This document shows, piece after piece, positions 62,772 to 64,000 of a stretch of DNA of 64,000 nucleotides; positions within the stretch are counted from its first letter, which is position 1; each line of letters opens with the position of its first letter. The notes under the pieces are model-generated. The model ran no database searches. It was not told where the DNA came from and saw nothing but the letters and a program-made list of their open reading frames with translations. The position numbers were made by a program, and so were the translations under genes. The stretch is from Aureobasidium sp. EXF-3400 (lineage: Eukaryota > Ascomycota > Dothideomycetes > Dothideales > Saccotheciaceae): contig SWBL01000032.1 in the NCBI GenBank assembly GCA_024195585.1, positions 124,001 through 188,000 of the forward strand. Direction: 5' to 3'.

Positions 62772-64000
62772 TCAGTCCTCATCCCAGTTGGGGTTGGGGC
62801 CTGGCGGCTTGGGACCACCAGCCTGGCGGGCAACAATGATCTGGTCGACACTGAGGACCGTTCTAGCAGACTCGGTAGCGAGCTTGATTGCCCATTGCTT
62901 GGTAACCATGAGGTCAAGGATGCCCTCGTCTTGAGCATCGAGCACACCATCACCGTTGTTGTTCTCAATATCAACACCAGCACTGCAGACTTTGCTGTCC
63001 TTTGACGACTTTGCGCTGTGTGCGGTGTAGAGAGAAGCGAGAATCTCGGTAGCGTCGAGACCAGCGCTCTCGGCCAAAAGACGAGGTACCACCTCGAATG
63101 CCTCTGCGTACTTGCGGATGGCGTATTGTGAGAGACCTGAGGTCTTGTCTGCAAAGGCGGAGATACGCTCAACGAGCTGCATCTCGGCGGCTCCGGCACC
63201 GGGAACGAGACGGGCGTCTCTGGTGATAGCCTTGACGACGTTGACACCATCATCGACGGCGCGCTCTACGTCTTCAAGGTGGTTCTGGGTGGCGCCACGG
63301 AGGACGAGAGTAGCAGTGCGGGTGGTGTCGTTCTCCTGGCGGAAGACAGTGACGCGGTCACCACCGATTTCAATGGTCTCGACAATGTCGACGGAACCCA
63401 TCTCATCGGGCATGGGGGCACCGAGACGAGCAAGGGGAGTGGCGCCAACGACTCTGCAAAGGCGACGGAGTTCGAACTTGGACATGATCTTGATGACAAG
63501 GATGCCGTAGCGGTTGAGGTAGTGCATGGGCAGCTCGCCAACGGTGTTTCCAGCAACAACGACGCGGACGCCCGAATCGTGCAGCTCCTTGATGGCCTGG
63601 TCGATTTGTGATTCCTCGCCCTTGGTGAAGTCGAGCATCTCCTGGGCGTTCTTGAGCAGCACAGTGCCCTTGGTTTCGGTCTGTGCAATGTCGATAGGGC
63701 AGCTGAAGACACCGACCTTTGCCTTTTGAACGTTCTTGACAGTACCTTCGGGCTCACGGCCGAAGACCATACCCTTGACAACACGCGACTGTTCAATCGA
63801 ACCACCCATGATCTTGACGACACGGACATTGTCCACGTTGAAGTTGAAGGTGTTCTTGGGCAGAACGGCGAGCACGGCCTCGGCGACCAGGTTGGCCAGA
63901 ACCTCCTCGTGGCCGGATTGTTTGGCAGCGATGACGGTACGGAGAGCCTTGGACAGTTCCTCCTGGTCGCACAAGTCCTTGACACGGTCGACCTCGAGTT
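62772..64000 (-). CDS. CCT8: chaperonin CCT theta subunit, 5' part outside the window
   Basis: The frame enters at the right edge (LEVDRVKDLCDQEELSKALR) and runs without intron to the stop at 62774-62772, about 409 codons, so roughly the N-terminal quarter is missing. Group II chaperonin landmarks are NVRVVKIMGGSIEQSRVVKG, VFSCPIDIAQTETKGTVLLK, GVRVVVAGNTVGELPMHYLN, RYGILVIKIMSKFELRRLCR, TLVLRGATQNHLEDVERAVD, ARLVPGAGAAEMQLVERISA and DLMVTKQWAIKLATESARTV. The theta-specific C-terminus GGPKPPGPNPNWDED distinguishes it from the other seven subunits. TRiC/CCT folds actin, tubulin and WD40 proteins in the cytosol. Confidence 0.94.
   Translation of the reverse strand, partial: LEVDRVKDLCDQEELSKALRTVIAAKQSGHEEVLANLVAEAVLAVLPKNTFNFNVDNVRVVKIMGGSIEQSRVVKGMVFGREPEGTVKNVQKAKVGVFSCPIDIAQTETKGTVLLKNAQEMLDFTKGEESQIDQAIKELHDSGVRVVVAGNTVGELPMHYLNRYGILVIKIMSKFELRRLCRVVGATPLARLGAPMPDEMGSVDIVETIEIGGDRVTVFRQENDTTRTATLVLRGATQNHLEDVERAVDDGVNVVKAITRDARLVPGAGAAEMQLVERISAFADKTSGLSQYAIRKYAEAFEVVPRLLAESAGLDATEILASLYTAHSAKSSKDSKVCSAGVDIENNNGDGVLDAQDEGILDLMVTKQWAIKLATESARTVLSVDQIIVARQAGGPKPPGPNPNWDED

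Noticed and set aside
1..64000. CRISPR arrays, intact transposons or viral genes
   Set aside because: No regularly spaced identical repeats, terminal inverted repeats with transposase, or polymerase/capsid-like frames were seen; the only duplicated coding sequence is the SNF2 3' end.

Overview
The window is nuclear DNA from a filamentous ascomycete. The basis is short spliceosomal introns (mostly about 45-70 nt, GT...CTAAC-like...AG), a Zn2Cys6 regulator with a fungal_trans-type body, a XanA-type xanthine dioxygenase, fungal transporters, and single-copy ascomycete housekeeping genes on both strands without operons. The general look suggests Pezizomycotina, perhaps Dothideomycetes; that placement is an impression and was not tested by search.

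Layout, left to right. At 0.6-10.8 kb lie three small genes (583-1059, 2357-2868, 9893-10755) that share a design: an N-terminal helical Myb/SANT-like segment, a Lys/Arg-rich linker and an acidic tail. Among them are decayed copies of the 3' end of a SNF2 gene (3545-3870), the endosomal Na+/H+ exchanger NHX1 (4147-6383, -) and a sucrose/alpha-glucoside-type transporter (7185-9214). At 11-17 kb are a Cys-containing fungal hypothetical, the mitochondrial SSB RIM1 (12916-13485, -) and the HOPS/CORVET subunit VPS18 (13707-16689). A gene-poor 1.7 kb gap precedes an MFS transporter (18390-20103). Then come the cohesin regulator PDS5 (20455-24939, -), an S58/DmpA-type aminopeptidase (25785-26969), a small conserved membrane-type protein (28449-29162, -) and a SAM-domain SNF2/ATRX-RAD54-like ATPase (29480-34468, -).

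From 35 kb: glutathione synthetase, a small secreted six-cysteine protein, divergent MTO1/LSG1, GPI19 (PIG-P), an orphan 626-residue protein, ALG5, a secreted nine-exon nucleoside hydrolase, tRNA-Gly(GCC), ISY1, a XanA-like dioxygenase interrupted by an in-frame TAA, a long disordered protein, a Zn2Cys6 transcription factor, a large PPR-type protein, and the 3' part of CCT8 running off the right end.

The genes are mostly independent housekeeping units. Loose themes are endosome/vacuole function (NHX1, VPS18), chromatin (PDS5, the SNF2 gene, the small Myb-like proteins), mitochondrial gene expression (RIM1, MTO1, the PPR-type protein) and glycan/GPI synthesis in the ER (GPI19, ALG5). One possible physiological grouping is purine salvage: a secreted nucleoside hydrolase with four HGATAR sites upstream lies 2.6 kb from the XanA-like gene, which looks broken. 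I found no operon-like or defence-like system and no intact mobile element. The most distinctive observations are the SNF2 3'-end remnants, the XanA nonsense codon, the trio of small basic/acidic proteins, the start-codon-only exon of ISY1, and a decayed repeat tract near 46.2-46.4 kb.
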